A stretch of 64,000 nucleotides of DNA. It comes from Eleusine coracana subsp. coracana (taxonomy: Eukaryota; Streptophyta; Magnoliopsida; Poales; Poaceae). The translations under genes were made by a program, and so were the position numbers. This document shows positions 47,356 to 59,480 of this stretch, piece after piece (position 1 is the first letter of the stretch; every line of letters begins with the position of its first letter). The notes beneath the pieces were generated by a model that made no database searches, was not told where the DNA came from, and saw nothing but the letters and a program-made list of their open reading frames with translations. The stretch is from positions 37,066,963 to 37,130,962 of the forward strand of contig CM064421.1 in the NCBI GenBank assembly GCA_032690845.1, written 5' to 3'.

Positions 47356-47635
47356 AACGTTGAGAGCAGTTGACACGTTGCTAGCGGGGCTGTGGGCTGC
47401 TCGCTTCTTGCTTTTGCCACTCTGGTATGCGCACCCGGTTCCTCTACCTAGCTTCCAAGTTTTTCAGTGACATATCTTACCATTCTATTATTTATGACGA
47501 GGTCATTCACCTCACCGTAAAAACCGTCGCACCCTCGCCCTCGTCTAACCCATCGCATCCACCGAGTATAAAAAAATGATGCTGACAGGTGGGACCCATC
47601 AGTTGATCCTCCCGCCCGCTCGCCCGCCTCTCCCA

Positions 47636-48660
47636 GAGTCTTTTACCCTTATATCATTAAGAAAGTTGCCAGTTACCTCTACGCCATAAAAAAGTTCAGA
47701 GACACCTGTGTGTCATGAGCCTAACTTTCTTTTACCTGTCTGCCATTCCATCCATTTTATCTCCTAACGGTGTCAAACAAACTAGTGAAAATACCATTTT
47801 ACCCCTATGGATCCCACACTCCTCTTCTTCCTCCTTCCTTCTTCTTTCTCCCTTTCTGCACCGGCGAGCTCTTCTTCTGACCCGTGCACTGCGAAGCTCG
47901 CGCGTGCCGGCGGAGCTCCCGTGCACTGCGGAGCTCGCGCCGGGAGAGGCCGTCGGCGACCTTGGCGCGAGGCCGCCGAGACCGGAAGTGCGGCCGGCAA
48001 AGTCGTCCGCCGCCACGTCCACCTTCACCACTGGCTCCTCGTCGCGCCCGACGCCGACCTCCCTCCCTACCGCCGCCGCCGCCCTCCACGTCCTTCTCGC
48101 CTGCAGACGCCGGCTACTATGCCACCGCTGCCGCAGCCACGGCCAGCACCTGGAGGCGAGGCGGCCTGCGAGCTAGCGCCGGCCCGGGCGCACGGCCTTG
48201 GGCCTGGCCTGCCATCGAGCTGGCCTGGGGCACGGGTGTGTCGGCGTGGCTTGCGCCTCGGCGGCCTGGGGGCGCGGGGGACCGGCGAGGCGGGGGTCTG
48301 GGCACATGGGGTCCGGCGAGGTGCGGACCTGGGGGCGTGGGTCCGGCGAGGTCGGAGCTGGTCAGTGACGGCGGTTGCGTGCCGACGCCGGTGAAGAACG
48401 ACGACGGGGTTGGAGTCGGGGAAGAGGAAGGAAGCGCATGGGAGGAGAGAGAGAGAGAGAATAGAGATGTAATTGACTCAGGGGCAAAATAGTTATTTTA
48501 TATATAAATCTCACATATCAGAGCTATAAAACTAATAGAAGTACGATAGAATGACACATAGATACAAGAAAGTTAGATTTATAATACACATATATCTATC
48601 AACTTTTTTGTGGCGTAAAGGTATGTGACAACTTTGTTAATACATATGGGTAAAATACTC
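47636..48660. mobile_element. Pack-MULE with perfect 9-bp target duplication
   Basis: CCTCTCCCA lies at 47627-47635 and 48661-48669. The terminal inverted repeats of about 110 bp start GAGTCTTTTACCC and (complement) GAGTATTTTACCC. Both arms share ACGCCA(T/C)AAAAAAGTT and CTAACTTTCTTGTATC-like blocks. The core (47860-48470) is very GC-rich and codes in several frames, but I do not recognise its source gene. No transposase is present. Confidence 0.92.
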
Positions 48661-48669
48661 CCTCTCCCA

Positions 48670-51600
48670 AACCTTACCTCGCGCCTCCGCCTCAGTCTCT
48701 GTCGCACCGCCGCATGAGTCTCCTCCTCTCCTTCTTCTCCGAGCAGCACAAGCCGCCGCCGCGACCCTCCCAAGCCCTAGCAGAGGCGGCAGATCCCTCT
48801 CCCTCTCCTCCCACACCTCCCCGTTCTCAGGTGCACGACGCCGCCACCGCAACGCCCCGCGCCCTAGATCGCTCCCCGTTTAGCGCCAGATCCGCGCCTC
48901 CCTGTCTCCTCCTCGTGATCCATCGGCAGAGGCAACGAGCTCTCCTCCCCGTCCAACACCGCCCGTGCGCATGCTCCCCGTGCAAGGCACCACCGTGATC
49001 CCTCCCCATCAAACGCCAGAGGCGGCGCGCTCCCCGTCCAAGGCCAGAGGTGGCGCCCTCTGCTCCCCGTGCATGGCCAGAGTGGTGCCCCACCTCTCCC
49101 GCAAACTCCCATGCCGCCCCGCCAAAACGGCCGTAGGTTTTACCCCCAAATCGAGCCCCTGCCGCAACATTCCCGCGCCCGTCCCTCTTCCTCTCTTCCT
49201 CTGAACTTGCGCTCCGTCCGTCTCCGCATCGGCAGCCATGGACATCAACTAGGAGGCCATGGAGGCGCACAAGCATGCGTTCCTTGACTTCCTCGACCTA
49301 GATGTAAGTCCCCAGCGCCCTCCGCCGTCTCATACCAGCCGCCGCTGCCGATTTGCTAGGATCTTGGCTCAAAGTTCTTGATTTGTCTCCTCAGGTGGGG
49401 AAGGGAGTGTACAGGCAGGCCGTCCGCGACCTGGTCCAGAACAAGCGCCGCCGTCTCATCATCGGGATGGACGACCTCTGCAACCACAACCTCGATCTCG
49501 CCCGCAGGTTTCCGCCACCACATCCTTTTCTCACTCGTCTCTTCGCCGCTGATTTCGCATGCGCTGGTTTGTTCTTATGTGACAAGGTCTGTCATTGCGT
49601 CTGTAGGGTGATACGGAACCATGGGGAGTACATGCAGCCGTTCGTCTTTGGTAATCATTAGTTAGCCTCGATCCAACATAAAAGTAGGTCGCTGCTTGTT
49701 TAAGAAATTTGATCCAAAGGTGTGTAGATCGCCAAGAAAGATGATGTGGTAATCTGACATATCTGACATAATGCATCTGCACACACATTGAAGTGTATGA
49801 TGTGTTCTTTACCCAGTAATAATCTGCATGTACCTTTCTGTTGTTTGTGTGTATATTTGATATTATCCCAAATCTTCTGCTTACACCTTTTTCTGACATT
49901 GTCACCTTTCTGTCTATTTGACTGATAGTTAGTTACCTTTCACTTTTACTTAGCACACAAGCTGGTTACCAGCCTATCACATCTGTATCCTGGCTTCCTA
50001 CACTGCGGCTACTTGTTACAATATCAAAGGATGGATCACTTCAAGTATGTAAGACAAGAGTCATAATTAACCCTAACATAGAGGCTACGGAAACTCATTT
50101 CTTTGAGCACGCAAGTTAGCTTTGCCCTTCCCTTTTTTTAGAATTTGGAGAAATTTGGTCTATTTTTACTCTTCATTTCAACCTGCATTTCTTCCCTTTA
50201 AACCCATTTTCCTTTTTTGCACATGATTCTTGGTATACCTGGTGATCTACATTTGTGCCCTGAGCTAGCAGGATGTTAGTTTTTAGGTCACCTTATTAGT
50301 TTATTATTCTTGTGCTGTCCAAAATTTTTTGAATAATTTTATTCATAAACAATGTTACGTGCCAAATGCAGACTCAAGTTTTCTTTTTCTTGTTTAGTTG
50401 CTGGAAGTGATTTGTACAACCATTTTTTTGTCAACATTGCAGCTGTTGAAACAATGGATATCACAAAGATCTTCTTGAGGGAGAGCTAGGGGATCAACTG
50501 GTAAGTTCCTTTTGTGTGTAGATATTCTCTTGACTTCTTTAGTGGGATACTTGTGGAGATTGGAATCTTGGTTATCCGGGACAGATACTGCCTAATATCA
50601 GGCTATTTATGCCACAAAAATCTGATTTTTATTCTTGTCTTATGATTTGCTATTGTAAAACCGTGGTATATGTCTGCTGCAACACAAAACAATTTGGACG
50701 GTTCATGCATATCCTAAGTTTGTTAAAATTTGCTCTGGTATTACAGCTGCTGTTCTAAAGGAGAAACTTTTAGCCTTGGGTTCATCTGGAATTCTAGTAG
50801 AGCATCAACTTCAGGCACAGTTGCAAGAGCAGCACTTGAAGGGGTAAAGTTCAATATTTAATACTTCCTGCAAAAAAAAAAAAAATCGATGAAACTGTGA
50901 TTGTGAAAACTGAAATTTCTCTGCTAGATCCGTTGACTGATGTGTAGTTATATGACATACTTGTATTAACAATTTTGCTCCTGAATCTGAGTTTCAGATT
51001 AGTGAACTTAGAAATGTGAGTTAGACATACTATTTCACATTCGTGTACCATTAATATTTATTAACTTAGTTTGAAATGTGAAATTAGACATACTATTTCA
51101 TGTTCCTTTGCTGTTAGAAAAATTGGACATAAATTTTTACTTTTTCAGATTATTTTGGACAGCACATTGCTGGAGTTATCCCTCCTAAAAAGCAATTTCT
51201 TTTAGGAAATCCGATTGTCTTGGTGGGAATTCTTCTCTCTTAATGAACTGATGGACTCCTATGCTCATGCCACAAGAGTTTTCGCAAGAGTTGGTACTGA
51301 GTCTGAAGATGATGATATATATTTGATAGCCTATTATGATTTCAGTTCGGATATGTAACTATGGCTCGTTTATAATAATAATAAATGTGAGAATTACTTA
51401 TTTTTCTTAAAAAATAGGTTGTTATGTCAAGATCAAAATATTTCATACATTTTCCAGTCAATAATATTATTGTTGATAATTGTTCTGAGATGTGAGTTCA
51501 TGCATTTTTCAATTTTGATTTAGTAACTTATACTGATAAATGATAATTTCAATGATAAAAAAGAATATTGTCAATTTAGACTAGGCAACATGAGTCTTAA

Positions 51601-51784
51601 TTACTGCTTGCATTAAATGTCAAAAAAAATATGGAGAATAGAAAATATTACTGTAAAGATGCTATCATGAATTTCTAAAATATATTATTTTATTTTTAAA
51701 CCATAGCAGTAGATAGTATTCTTCTTTTTTGTATTGTTATGTGAAATTTTTATCACTCATAGCAACGCACGGGCACTCGACTAG
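48670..51784 (+). mobile_element. Putative Helitron carrying the MCM3 chimaera
   Basis: The right end, GCAACGCACGGGCACTCGACTAG|T at 51762-51785, has the CTAG/T form of grass Helitron ends. A strong terminal hairpin is not visible, and the 5' TC end was not located, so the left limit given is only the end of the Pack-MULE. 51150-51350 contains a possible further exon ending EDDDIYLIAYYDFSSDM. Confidence 0.4.
49238..50843 (+). pseudogene. MCM3: MCM3 5' fragment fused to unknown exons
   Basis: Three exons match the N-terminus of MCM3, a subunit of the MCM2-7 replicative helicase: 49238-49303 (MDIN-stop-EAMEAHKHAFLDFLD), 49395-49507 (VGKGVYRQAVRDLVQNKR) and 49607-49650 (VIRNHGEYMQP). The fifth codon is TAG where the family has Glu. 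The next exons, 50443-50500 (excellent donor GTAAGT) and 50747-50843 (VLKEKLLALGSSGILVEHQL), are not MCM3 and I do not recognise them. Mixed gene fragments in one orientation are typical of Helitron capture. Confidence 0.8.
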
Positions 51785-52276
51785 TGGAACCATAAAAAGC
51801 ATAGACCACCTGTCGGTCTGCGTGTGCTTTTTAGTCCCTCTATATCGGCTATTGTTTGGTAAACCAACCTGAAGGAAGATGTCTCAAAAAAAAACCCGGA
51901 AGGAAGAAAAAGAAGCGAAAACCATGCGCTACACGCACTCGTCCATTGGGAATAGAGGACCGGGTCGCTGGGTTGGAATAGAGATTTTTGTTTCGGCGCA
52001 ACGATGACTTAGACCGATCAGACTTTGAGTATGACTTGTAGGCCCATCACTGCGGGATCCACATTTCAGAGAGATGTGTTTCATTCTCGGGGTTGTTCGG
52101 GCTTCCGACCGCGGTTTGGGTGATGAACCAAGTTGGGTTGGCTGGCAAAGGCATCTTCTGATGCTTTGTTATTCGAAGGCATATCCGGCATTAATCTGAG
52201 GTGGGGATGGCATCAGATTCAGACGCAATTAGAGCACCATCGAGTCACCTGACTTGCAGACCCTGCATGGATGAAT

Positions 52277-52510
52277 ACTCCATCTGTTTTTAAATTGTTA
52301 TTATTATTAATTTTTTTAATAAACTTTGATCATTCGTCTTATTCAAAATAAAATATTAAATATTGAAAATTTTGAGTTATGATTTAATTCTCTTTAATCA
52401 TAAAATAAACTATAATAATATATATGATATTTTTAATTTTTTTTAAATAAGACGAATGGTCAAAGTTAAAAAAAAAGTCAATGTCAATAACAATTTAAAA
52501 ACGGAGGGAG
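52277..52510. mobile_element. Stowaway MITE
   Basis: CTCCATCTGTTTTTAAATTG and the complement of the right end (CTCCCTCCGTTTTTAAATTG) form the terminal repeats, flanked by TA on both sides (52275-52276, 52511-52512). The CTCCCTCCGT terminus and TA duplication are the Stowaway signature. The core is AT-rich and non-coding. Confidence 0.93.
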
Positions 52511-52843
52511 TATATGCTTAGAGTTTGTGCCTCTTGAAATAGACATGATATGCTAAAATCTATTTGGATTTTGTCCATCTCTTACAAGGGTTTTCATTTT
52601 TCTATAGGACTTATCAAAATCTCACACGTGAATAGAAACATTTTTTCTGCGTTCCAAACAGAGGTCTAATAAACGGATAACTTCGTGCTCGTATGTCTGC
52701 ATTCTTGTTTCTGCCACCAAAATGTGGTGCCTCCTTTTGTTTTTGTAACGAAGACTGTCAGAAACAAAACTGATCACATCAGAGTTTCTTTGATGCATGA
52801 CCTGGTACACCTGCAACTAGAAATAAAAACGATTCACCAGAAT

Positions 52844-52933
52844 GCTTTGGTACCCTCTTGGTATAAATTATAAACTCCATAGTGATAATAGGAACATCGA
52901 TTCATTTGCCTCCACTCTGTCTTCCTTTACTTC
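52844..52933 (+). repeat. LTR fragment shared with 21311-21398
   Basis: Both blocks contain CTTGGTATAAATTATAAACT and CTGTCTTCCTTTACTT with the same spacing and about 10 differences. No primer site follows here. Confidence 0.75.
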
Positions 52934-53053
52934 AAAATTAATACTGATTTTTCTGACCCCGTAAGGGCAAGGGAAGCGAGAGAACAATCCTCACAAATTG
53001 TGAAATTTTTGGACAGCTCAATAGACCTTTTCAGGTCCATGTAGTTTCATAGC

Positions 53054-53179
53054 ATGGAAGGCCCAAAATTAGAAAAGGCTGAATACGAAGCACGGAATCT
53101 CCTCAACGGAAAGTGCGACGTGACAAGGGGCTACCTGGCCAAGCTCTACGATGATGTCCCTGGCGCTACTGAGTACTGA
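53054..53179 (+). CDS. Small unknown ORF (41 aa)
   Basis: ATG to TGA encodes MEGPKLEKAEYEARNLLNGK, continuing with a YLAKLYDDVPG segment. The composition looks protein-like rather than random. I do not recognise it, and it could be an exon fragment of a larger gene. Confidence 0.25.
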   Translation: MEGPKLEKAEYEARNLLNGKCDVTRGYLAKLYDDVPGATEY

Positions 53180-54690
53180 CTGAGGACTGAGCCGCCGCCT
53201 GCCGCGTCCACTTCGTTCCCGGCCTCTCGCCGTCGCCCGTCACACACGTGGTCACAGCCGGCTGCCGCGTCTATGCCATTCTAGGGAGACCGGCACAAAT
53301 TATGGTGATTCTCTGCCGGATGTAGGAAATTGAGGGGAGTTGCAACCGCAGATCCATACTGCTATTAATTATCGAACAACATGCAAGGGCATATCTCGCA
53401 GGAACGAAGAGAAATCACAGATAATCGATGGCGTTGTCATGTCCTCTGTCCTCTGATTAACCTAAGATTCGCAAGTCGCACGAGTAAAACACTGGTTTCA
53501 AAAGAGTATCACCTCACCCCCTGAGACGCGAACTGAGTCCAATGCTGCAGATTTTATAATGAAATTTCAGCAAACATCCACACCAACTTGTCTGTATTCT
53601 GTTCAAGAACCATAGGTTTCACTTATGATAGAGCTGCAATCCTGGACCCAACGCCCATAATACGTACACCAACCTGACTGCCAAATACAAAATTTATGAA
53701 GGACAGGATAGTAATGATCAATCCTGCTTGTACAGAAAATTAAAACGAGGATAGTTTTCTCTGGCTGCTTGTACAGAAAATTTTATGTTAGTGTGCTGTG
53801 TATATTTGGCCCATAAAGGCCCATATATAGGGATGAATATATACCCATCCTTCTAGTGTTTGGAGGAATAGGCAACAATTATTTTCTCCAACATTTTATG
53901 CAGGGCAGGATACAGGCGTGCCACAGCAGTATGATTCTCTGTCGAGGGAGACATTGGATGGCTCGATAGTAAGTGGGTATTAAGGATTAGACAAATTTGG
54001 GCCAACACACCCAACAAGAAATAGACTAAAAGAACCATCTTCCGACTTTCACAACTACACTGTTACAAATCAGACCCACAATAGTTCGTCTCAAATCATT
54101 CCCTCGATCAGAAACAGAATTATCACTGGAAAGCGTAGAAAAAACACTTCAAAATAGAGGTACGTGATATTAACTTTACAAAACTCACCATAAAAATGGT
54201 GACATCACATTAAGGAATGACTTCAAAAAATTTTGCACATGCATAAGCGTAAGAGACTAAATAGCTCATGATTTAGATTCATTTATATAGCATATTACAT
54301 AATACAAAATTTGAAGTTATTCAAAGGTATTGCATATATGGATGAATATAACAGAAACTATATATTACCCAAAAAAGTAGTTGAATAATAAGAACAAATA
54401 AGCTTTAGTGTATTTTTATGCAGAAACCAAATCACACAAATAAATTTTAAAAGACTGACATCCTATTTACAGTTCTACTGTAACTTCTATGTCTCAAATT
54501 TCATATACCATTAACTGTATGAAACACAGATGGAATGTTTATAACGTTATTCGAGAAAATCAGAGATTCTTATAGAGTTGCAGCATTTTTTTCAATGTAG
54601 AAACAACCATACAGCTATAAATTATCAGTACAGTTCAGTGATAGCCAATAGATCTCCCAACAAATAAATAGAAAGAAACACCTACAATAA
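53180..54690. other. Decayed duplicate of the zinc-finger gene 3' flank
   Basis: No gene is visible. From about 54110 the sequence runs parallel to 55590-56220. Shared blocks include ATTGCAGCATTTTTTTCAA-like sequence and AAACACCTACA, so this is part of an old tandem duplication. 53180-54100 shows nothing clear. Confidence 0.5.
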
Positions 54691-54999
54691 GAGCACCCAC
54701 AGTCGATCGGTGCTTGGAGGAATATTCTATGATGAGGCACCGGTGAGACTCGATGAAACCACTGTGTGTATCGATGCTTCGATCCAAAATGCTGGCATCG
54801 ATGAATGTAGAAGCATCCGCTGCCTAGTAATAAAATATCATTTATCACTCTTGATAGTAAATGCTGCTTACTTCTATCGCGTGGGTCCCATCCTTTTTCT
54901 AGCATCGATGCTGAGACTGTGGAGCAAAAGAAGAATGAAGCACCGGTGCTTAGCTGCCTTCGATTTGATGTTCGGGGCATCCATCGACTGTGGGTGCTC
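54691..54999. mobile_element. Tourist-like (PIF/Harbinger) MITE
   Basis: Perfect terminal inverted repeats GAGCACCCACAGTCGAT / ATCGACTGTGGGTGCTC are flanked by TAA on both sides (54688-54690, 55000-55002). The 3-bp TAA duplication places it in PIF/Harbinger. It sits in the decayed duplicate. Confidence 0.93.
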
Positions 55000-55056
55000 T
55001 AACAAGCACAAGTTTCACTAATATCCTACCTTGTATATATCAAGCAAGCTTTTACC

Positions 55057-55205
55057 TCTGAGGTTTGCCACTTCTCCTGAGCCAGGAGAAGTCCGAAACA
55101 AACTTATATATATCTTGCTGCAACCTGACGTGCATAAGGCTTCACAGTTGCATGGACCTGGAAATATGCCGCCTGATCCCATAACCACCTGAAAGCCGTA
55201 CTGCA
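55057..55205 (-). pseudogene. Decayed duplicate of zinc fingers 3-4
   Basis: On the minus strand this aligns with the end of the next gene (56270-56430). CGGCTTTCAGG, TTTCCAG.TCCATG, GTGAAGCCTTAT and GCAGCAAGATATA are shared in order. Small indels and the loss of several Cys/His codons destroy the fingers. Confidence 0.82.
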
Positions 55206-56269
55206 GTCAGATCCTATGATCACAGAAGGTGCATGTGTACTGCTGAACCTCAACCGTAGGCTTGTACTTTACAATATAGCTAAAACCTAACAGATGCACA
55301 AAACTGTTAACTTTCTCTAGATGTAAGATTGGACATTCAAAAAATATAGAACGCAATTCATACTTCACTGATATAAGATTTATGCTTGGGAACAAGGTGG
55401 GTGCATATTTCCGTGTCAAGGACACCCGTCAAGTAGAATTCAGATAATGAGCATTCAAGTTTTAGAATGTAAACACAAATAAACACCATCTGTACTTTCA
55501 CAAATATAGATGTCAAAGATTCTAGGGCAGTTCATGAAAAATAGTATGGTCCCCTCAACTATGGACAGTTAGTAACGTTTTCCCCTTGAAAAGCACAGAA
55601 GCACATCAAAATGACGGTATGCGAGATTTACTTTTAAAAGATCACCTGAAAATGGACACATCATATTAGTTAACGATTGGGAACGTTTGAAGTTTCTTAA
55701 AGATCCAAAAGAAATACAAATGGCTCATGATTAGCTTCAAATATACGATTACACGATTCAAAATTCAAACGACTGATTATTCAGACATAGCATCACTTAA
55801 GAAATTATGGATGAGTGTAGCAGAAACAATTTATGAAACAAATGGTTGCATAATAATAAAACCAAGCTTTACATTTTTATTTTAGATGCAGATATATTAA
55901 GCCAAGTTTACAAAAAAAGCACCAAATAATATGATGAAAACAAATCATAAAAACTAAATAAAAATACCTTCTTATTTACAATTCTAATTTTTAAGCCTTA
56001 AGCTTGATAGTTGATACATCACTCACTGTAATGAACAAACACCTCGAATATTATCAACTAGTCTCGCAAATGTACACTGATATTCGAGAAATTCAGAGTC
56101 TCTAAATGGAATTGCAGCATTTTTTTCAACAAAAGAAATGAGTAATTCCACTATAAGCTGTCCAAACAGTTTAGTGATAACTGATAGGTCATCAAGCAGC
56201 GAAAAAAACACCTACAGTAGTAAGCAGAAACTCAACTATTATCCTTGTTGTGAAATACCAAGCAAGCTT

Positions 56270-58366
56270 TTATCTCTGCGGTTTGCACCATCTCCTGTGC
56301 CGGCTAAAGTCCGAAACAAACTTGTATATCTTGCTGCATCCAGGCGTTGTGCAGTTATAAGGCTTCACCCCAGCATGGATCTGGAAATGCTCGGTCCGAT
56401 CCCATGAACACTTGAAAGCCATACCGCAACCATCCCATGGGCATCTGTAAGGCATATCATCATTGTGAACACTATGGTGGCGCCTCAGGTACTTGTGGGA
56501 TCTGAAATGTCTGCTGCACGACTTCACTGTGCACAAGTTTTTCTTGTGGACAGAAAGCTCAGTTTTTGTTCTGAATGTCATGCGACAGTAATCGATATCA
56601 CATTCAAATCTGTTCGTCTTCATCTTTTTAACCATTCTTGCAGTTGAATTATCCATAAGTTCTCTCTTTATATCAGCAAGCTTAATATCTGCAGATATAG
56701 CTCCTGATGTCACGTGCTCACAAGGACCATTTGAGTCCAGTGTCTCATCTTCCTCAATTTGATCGCATATAACACCATCGTCCAATTCAATACTTTCCAT
56801 CTGTACCTCCTGCAGTTCCAGCTGCTTTTTACCTTTGCGTCTAGCATAACATATGACATCTGTTCTCCTAGATCTACCAATGCTTCTAGCCACTACATCT
56901 AATATACATGAAACACTGGGCGTGAAAGATCTATCATGTGCCACTCCTCTGTCAACAGTTGGACCTTTGCCTCCTCTTACAGGACTGTTGCATGTGGAAC
57001 TCACAGAACCATCACCATCTGCTGCATCACAATGAGAAGGCTGCATTGCAATGGCAACAGTCTCTCCAGCATTTCTCTGCACATTGCCTCTCGTATTGAA
57101 ATTAGGAGGTTGTGCCTCACACGAATCAGGATCATCATCCGCACTGCAAGAAGCTCTGCAAGTATCTTCTGGTTCCCAAGCAGTTTGGCTAGGAATAGGG
57201 TCCTCTGTAGCTTCCAGTTCAGCAGCTTCTTGCACAAGGGAAGCTGCCCCTGTAACTTTTGGATCCAGAACATCTTCATTACTGAGAGAACCTATCCTGG
57301 AAATTTCTGGAACAGTGATTGTCACTCCTGCATCAGTGGCAGTTTTGGTCGTACGAGAAACCCCCTCCATAAGCTCTGGCTCAGTAGAAGCTTCGTTAAC
57401 CAAAGTAGCTGTCCTTAGAACTCTCAGTTCCTCACCAGATTCATTCATAGTAGAAATCTCCCCTGTAACATCTGATTCACTGCCTGTTACCCCTGGCAAA
57501 GTGACAGCTCTACTCTCTAGAGAAACTCTTTCTGTAACTTCTGGCTCAGAAGCCACTTCATTAACAAGAGGCGCAACCTTCAAAACTTCTAATTCAGAGA
57601 TTGATCCATTCACAAGAGAATTCCCCCCTGTAACATTTGGCTTGGCGGCATCAGTCACAAGAGAACCACCACATTTGACTTCCAGCCCAATAATAGCATC
57701 ACTGGCAACTAAAGGTCCAGCCTCAAACGTAGGGTTCACATCATCTTTAGTAACATGAGTGGCCCCTCTTGCATCCTCCAGTTTCACAGCAGCTTCATTA
57801 AGAACAGAGCCTCCATTCATAATGGCTTCATTGAAAGGAGGATCATGATCTATCTTGCACTTTTTAGCTGAAAAAATGGTCGGTACAACACAAAAAGATC
57901 ACAACTTTGGTAGATTATATAATAACATTTATCAAGCTATAAACCACGCAAACTAAAATGATCTCTAAAATGGCAGTACAGTGCGTACCTTCAGGAGCAG
58001 GCGGTCCTTGAGCTAGGGCGACGCTCTCCCCACTCTTGGCATCAGATTCCGGCACCCGACCGGCAATGTGCCCTTTGTGTTTGACGGAGTCAGGAGAGTC
58101 CTGCGATTTCTACGGGACACCACACTGTTAGAACCCCTCAACACGAAGCAAAGCCACTTACTTCCGTAACGGCAACGCGGCACAGTAATGCGGCGGGAGA
58201 GAAGGGGGGATTCGCGTACCTGTGGAGAGGTGTGGAAGACGTCGCAGAAGGCGCAGCAGTCATCGGCGGCGTCGTGGAGCCAGGCGGCGGCAGGTTGCGG
58301 CGGCGGCGAGCCTGGGTTGTCCGTGGAGGAGGAGAGGAGGCGCGCGGCGTAGCGGCGGATGCGCAT
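56270..58366 (-). CDS. REF6-type four-C2H2-finger protein lacking JmjC (621 aa)
   Basis: Exons are 58220-58366, 57989-58109 and 56270-57867. Phases agree and an in-frame TAG precedes the ATG. Residues about 510-615 carry four tandem fingers: FECDIDYC...HKKNLC, CTVKSC...H, CPWDGCGMAF...H and CTTPGC...FVSDFSRHRRWC. The spacing and the SDFSRH end match the DNA-binding fingers of the H3K27 demethylases REF6/ELF6/JMJ705. No JmjN or JmjC domain is present. The middle (about residues 106-330) is made of imperfect acidic repeats of the form VTG..SLVNE..PEVTE. A basic RRKGKKQ follows. It probably binds DNA without demethylating. The function is unknown. Confidence 0.85.
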
Positions 58367-58639
58367 GGCCTAGGAGGAAGGCGACGGCGGGGAGGGAGGC
58401 GGTGGTCGGTGGTGGTGGCTGTTGGGGTCAGGGGTGGGGCGGGCGGGCACACGCGGACGCGTCGCGGCGCCGAGAGGGTTGGGGAATTTTTGGAGAGCTT
58501 CCCCTCCTGGCCCTCTGGGGGAAGACGAATTTTCTGGTGACCCAAGTGTGGCTTTCGCGTTCGGACCGCCCCTTTTCTTTCTTTCTTTTGTGCTGCGTTG
58601 TCTGTCACCTGGGCTCTTCGCCTTCACCCGCGCCTTTCT

Positions 58640-59480
58640 ACTTCACTGTGCGCGGCGCACTGTCCAGTGAATACAGAGTATCCTCCACCACTTTTCTACT
58701 ACTCCACCAAATACAGATTATCCCTTGCCTTCCATCTGAATGTTGATCTTTCTCACAATTCCGTCAGGTGAAAACTCGTAAGAGATTCAAAAACGAACGG
58801 CGGAATTCGAATGAACCGGCAGTCGTCAAAGAATCCCTCTTTGCAGCAACCAGGACTCGGGAAACAACGCTTTGCATCCATAGATTACTGAAAGTAGCTT
58901 GATTGATCGCAGGAAAGAATGGAGAAAAAAAAAACAAGGCACAAGAATGATGTGTCTTTCTTACACAATGCATGCTCAGCATATTTATTTGCATAAAGTG
59001 TTGACGGAATTCAATTTTCATCAGGGTACAGAAGACGATGACAACAAGGAGCTCCATCTCTAATAAGAGGTGAAAGAGTCTAACAAGATGCATTGTTCAA
59101 TCGCCACATAGCATAATATGCAGATTAAACCCTTATGCATTAGGCACTGCCTTAATGGTGTAGAGTTACAAGTATATGGTGAAACTAAATAGCAAACATG
59201 CTTAAATTGCCACAGACATGATCATCGAGATTTCCTGAACTGAATTTATTAACAATATCAAACTGCCACACTTACATATCTGTACACAGCGTAGGCGTTT
59301 TGACAGGGATGAGTATTTACACATGCAAACGAAACACCGAAAAGATCACAGAGAAGCTACTGCTACTACTGAAGGAACCGATGGACAGTCCATCACCATG
59401 TGCATAACCATAAAACCATATCTACAAAATAAATGAATGTACCGAGCGTGTACGAATTGCACTGTCATGCATGTGATCGA
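58640..59480. other. Intergenic region
   Basis: 58367-58640 is the GC-rich promoter side of the four-finger gene. The rest, including the likely 3' UTR of the SUPERMAN-like gene (59200-59480), shows no further coding sequence. Confidence 0.4.

Noticed and set aside
45697..47470. Pro/Ser/Arg-rich frames of 200-256 codons
   Set aside because: They lie in duplicated GC-rich repeat units with frames open on both strands, so there is no evidence for a protein.
57051..57758. 235-codon plus-strand frame opposite the four-finger gene
   Set aside because: It is antisense to the repeat region of a gene with consistent introns, and shows mirror composition.
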